Assembly: GCF_000300855.1 (NCBI RefSeq)
Contig: NZ_ALJF01000011.1
Location: 1-64,000 of the forward strand
Direction: 5' to 3'
Length of the DNA: 64,000 nt
Source of the DNA: Agrobacterium albertimagni AOL15
Lineage (GTDB): Bacteria; Pseudomonadota; Alphaproteobacteria; Rhizobiales; Rhizobiaceae
In this document: one piece after another, positions 61,712-64,000 of the stretch
Numbering within the stretch: position 1 is the first letter of the stretch
Layout of the letters: each line of letters starts with the position of its first letter
The notes under the pieces: model-generated
What the model saw: the letters and a program-made list of their open reading frames with translations, nothing else
Database searches by the model: none
What the model was told of the DNA's origin: nothing
Translations under genes and position numbers: made by a program

Positions 61712-63541
61712 TTGAGTGAGTTCTATGCGGTCACGCTGGTTGCGACAGCCCTGGTGTTCCTGGCCGCTTTTTCGAGCCTCATAGCCTTCCGCTTCGGTGC
61801 TCCCCTTCTGCTGCTGTTCCTGACAATCGGCCTCGGTGCCGGCGTCGATGGTCTCGGCATCGAGTTTTCAAACTTCCCGCTTGCCTACGTGATCGGCTCG
61901 CTTGCTCTCGCGGTCGTTCTTTTCGATTCCGGTTTCGGCACCTCGCTCCAGTCCTTCCGCCTTTCAGCAGGCCCTGCCCTCACTCTGGCGACACTGGGAG
62001 TGCTGCTGACCACCCTCCTCGTCGGGGTCGCCGCGCATTTTCTGTTCGGCCTCAGCTATCTCGAAGGCATGTTGCTCGGCGCGATCCTGGGCTCCACCGA
62101 CGCCGCAGCCGTGTTCTTCCTTCTCCGTATCGGCGGCATCAACATCCGCGACAGGGTTCGTTCCTCCCTGGAAGTCGAATCCGGAACCAACGACCCGATG
62201 GCGATCTTCCTGACCATCGCGCTCGTCGAACTGATTACGACCGGCAGCGGCTCCGACGGCCTGTCGCTCGAACTGCTCAGGCTCTTCATCGAACAGATGG
62301 GCATAGGCCTGATTCTTGGCCTCCTCGGTGGCGCTTCGATCGCCTTCATCTTGCGCAAGCTGCAGATCGAGCAGGGGCTCGCCCCGATTTTCATGCTGGC
62401 AATGGCGCTGATGATCTTCGCCTTCACCGGCCTGATCGGCGGCAGCGGATTCCTCGCCGTCTACGTGGCCGGCATCTACGCAGGTTCGCGCAAACTGCCC
62501 TCAACGGTCTCGATCAAGCGCTTCCAGGACGGCATGACCTGGCTCGCCCAGATCATCATGTTCCTTGTCCTCGGACTGCTGGCGACCCCGTCGCAGTTCC
62601 CGGAAATCCTGCTGCCGGCAGTTCTGCTCGCTCTTTTCCTGGTCTTCATCGCCCGACCGATCGCTGTCTGGCTGTGTCTCTTGCCCTTCGACTTCACGCA
62701 GCGTGAAACCGGTTTCATCGCCTGGGTGGGCTTGCGCGGCGCGGTCTCGATCCTGCTCGGCATCGTGCCCGTCGTCGGAGCGATGGAAAACGGCCAGACC
62801 TTCTTCAACACGGCCTTCATCGTCGTCATGATCTCGCTCGTCCTGCAGGGCTGGACCATCAAGCCGCTCGCAAAACGCCTCGGCCTGATCATCCCGCCGC
62901 GCATCGGCGCCATCGACAAGGTCGAACTCGACCTGCCGGGGACGGCCAATCATGAGCTGCTGGCCTATCGTGTGGTGGCCGGCAGTCCCGTATTGGGAGG
63001 CGAGCGCATTCCCCGCTGGGCGATGCCTTCGCTGGTCATTCGTGACGGCAAGTCCATGCGCTATCAATATGCAGGGCGCCTGCGCGAGAATGATCAGGTC
63101 TATCTCTTCATCGCACCGAGCTACTCGAAACTGCTCGACCGCTTGTTTGCAACCGAGGCACCCGTGGAAGAGGACGATGGCGAGTTCTTTGGCACTTTTG
63201 CCATTTCGCCCTCGACCCATGTCCGCGACCTCGACGAAGCCTATGGCCCCCTGTCGATCACGGACAGTGAACGCGGCAAGACGGTTGCCGAGATGATCAC
63301 CCAGCGTCTCGGCGGTCGCGCCGATTATGCCGATCGCGTCCGTCTCGGCACCATCGTGCTCATTGTTCGCGACATTGACGAACATGGCCATATTGCCACG
63401 GTTGGCGTTTCCATGGAGCCGGTAGAGCCGGCGACCACCTGGCCGATCTTTCTCAACCTGCGTGAACTTGCCCACGCGACCCGCGATTACCTGCGCCGCA
63501 AGCGGGCTGCCGCAAGAGGCGAAATCGGCGGCGAAAAATGA
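61712..63541 (+). CDS. nhaP2: Potassium/proton antiporter, NhaP2/CvrA type (CPA1)
   Basis: A 609-residue cation:proton antiporter. The CPA1 membrane domain (about 1-400) holds G-A-I-L-G-S-T-D-A-A-A-V-F near 126-138, the conserved E-S-G-T-N-D-P segment near 155 and G-L-R-G-A-V-S-I-L-L near 344. The cytoplasmic end has a TrkA-C-like domain (about 405-480) and a further C-terminal domain, as in NhaP2. It would export K+ or Na+ for H+, balancing turgor and pH. The start is TTG 61712 with GGGGAAGAGGA before it. Together with the BCCT gene it forms an osmotic/ion pair between gap and pgk. Confidence 0.88.
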   Translation: MSEFYAVTLVATALVFLAAFSSLIAFRFGAPLLLLFLTIGLGAGVDGLGIEFSNFPLAYVIGSLALAVVLFDSGFGTSLQSFRLSAGPALTLATLGVLLTTLLVGVAAHFLFGLSYLEGMLLGAILGSTDAAAVFFLLRIGGINIRDRVRSSLEVESGTNDPMAIFLTIALVELITTGSGSDGLSLELLRLFIEQMGIGLILGLLGGASIAFILRKLQIEQGLAPIFMLAMALMIFAFTGLIGGSGFLAVYVAGIYAGSRKLPSTVSIKRFQDGMTWLAQIIMFLVLGLLATPSQFPEILLPAVLLALFLVFIARPIAVWLCLLPFDFTQRETGFIAWVGLRGAVSILLGIVPVVGAMENGQTFFNTAFIVVMISLVLQGWTIKPLAKRLGLIIPPRIGAIDKVELDLPGTANHELLAYRVVAGSPVLGGERIPRWAMPSLVIRDGKSMRYQYAGRLRENDQVYLFIAPSYSKLLDRLFATEAPVEEDDGEFFGTFAISPSTHVRDLDEAYGPLSITDSERGKTVAEMITQRLGGRADYADRVRLGTIVLIVRDIDEHGHIATVGVSMEPVEPATTWPIFLNLRELAHATRDYLRRKRAAARGEIGGEK

Positions 63542-63624
63542 CGGCGCTTGCCTTGCGCCGTCACGCAAGCGGTGTAAGGTCCGGCCCGTCAGCCCCATTC
63601 AACAGCATTCAAGACGGGTAACTC

Positions 63625-64000
63625 ATGCCGGCTTTCAAGACACTCGACGATCTCACCGACATCGCAGGCAAGCGCGTGCTTGTCCGCGTCGACCTCAACG
63701 TGCCCGTCACCGACGGCAAGGTTTCCGACACGACGCGCATCGAGCGTGTGGCGCCGACGATCCTCGAACTGTCCGAGAAGGGTGCCAAGGTTATCCTGCT
63801 GGCGCATTTCGGCCGCCCCAAGGGTGAACCGGTGGCTGACCAGTCGCTGTCGCTGATTGCCCCGGCCGTCGAGGAAGTGCTCGACCAGCGCGTCGCCTTC
63901 GCCTCCGACTGCATCGGCGCCCCGGCAGCAGATGCCATCGCCAAGATGGAAAATGGCGACATCCTGCTTCTCGAAAACACCCGCTTCCACAAGGGCGAAG
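63625..64000 (+). CDS. pgk: Phosphoglycerate kinase, 3' part outside window
   Basis: The first 125 or so residues of Pgk are visible: R-V-L-V-R-V-D-L-N-V-P near residues 18-28 (the 3-phosphoglycerate loop), R-I-E-R-V-A-P-T-I near 38, A-H-F-G-R-P-K-G near 60 and L-L-E-N-T-R-F-H near 114. It makes ATP from 1,3-bisphosphoglycerate. The gene continues beyond the window. It follows the antiporter by 83 bases. Confidence 0.95.
   Translation, partial: MPAFKTLDDLTDIAGKRVLVRVDLNVPVTDGKVSDTTRIERVAPTILELSEKGAKVILLAHFGRPKGEPVADQSLSLIAPAVEEVLDQRVAFASDCIGAPAADAIAKMENGDILLLENTRFHKGE

Noticed and set aside
1..64000. CRISPR array, prophage or insertion sequence
   Set aside because: No regularly spaced repeats, transposase, integrase or phage structural genes are visible.

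Overview
The window is a GC-rich stretch of chromosome from an alphaproteobacterium of the Rhizobiaceae (Rhizobium/Agrobacterium/Sinorhizobium-like). The evidence is the gene content and order: a divergent dctA/dctBD locus with sigma-54 signals, a tol-pal-cpoB-tilS-ftsH-glmM run, serC-serA, a tkt-gap-pgk cluster beside DUF4164-zapA, a candidate 6S RNA and 5-formyl-THF cyclo-ligase, and alphaproteobacterial CTTGAC-N17-type promoters. There is no phage, insertion sequence, CRISPR array or rRNA operon. Both end genes run off the window.

Layout. Positions 1-5529: a DedA membrane protein, a GT21-type glycosyltransferase, a GMC dehydrogenase with a Tat-exported gluconate-dehydrogenase-subunit-3-like partner, a glyoxalase-like VOC protein and a ribbon-helix-helix protein. 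Positions 5609-10364: C4-dicarboxylate transporter DctA facing its two-component system DctBD, with an intact -24/-12 promoter and two DctD enhancer sites between them. Positions 10385-15848: a two-gene Ldh/HpaI-aldolase operon, a spermidine-synthase-like protein, a palindromic repeat, a dipeptide epimerase, mnmA and a tRNA-Met(CAU). Positions 15973-21159: an AT-richer orphan gene with a nuclease-like motif, a ThuA/Gfo-Idh-MocA pair, a lipoprotein transglycosylase, a GNAT enzyme and a Tim44-domain protein. Positions 21285-31574: a cyanide-insensitive bd-type oxidase operon with its DUF2474 micro-protein, serC-serA with a structured leader, an Omp25/RopB-like porin with a CtrA-like box, a large chemoreceptor and a luciferase-like monooxygenase.

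Positions 31726-36409 are the most unusual part. The Holliday-junction genes ruvC, ruvA and ruvB are separated by two unrelated VapBC-type toxin-antitoxin modules, one in each gap. A perfect GTTC-N7-GTTC sequence, the alphaproteobacterial SOS (LexA) box, overlaps the -35 of the first module. The start codon of ruvB overlaps the stop codon of the second toxin. A NUDIX hydrolase and a DinB-family protein follow in the same overlapping chain. This suggests a DNA-damage-responsive repair operon with toxin-antitoxin modules built in.

Positions 36497-49934: ybgC-tolQRAB-pal-cpoB (envelope constriction), tilS, ftsH, glmM, yebC, a general-stress PPOX-fold protein and a secreted metallo-beta-lactamase-fold protein. 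Positions 50162-56179: a cytosolic CZB chemoreceptor, ymdB and the cyclo-ligase, a membrane chemoreceptor ending in a CheR-tether-like NWEEF, the candidate 6S RNA, zapA and a DUF4164 coiled-coil gene. Positions 56522-64000: tkt, gap, then a BCCT osmolyte transporter and a K+/H+ antiporter placed between gap and the truncated pgk.
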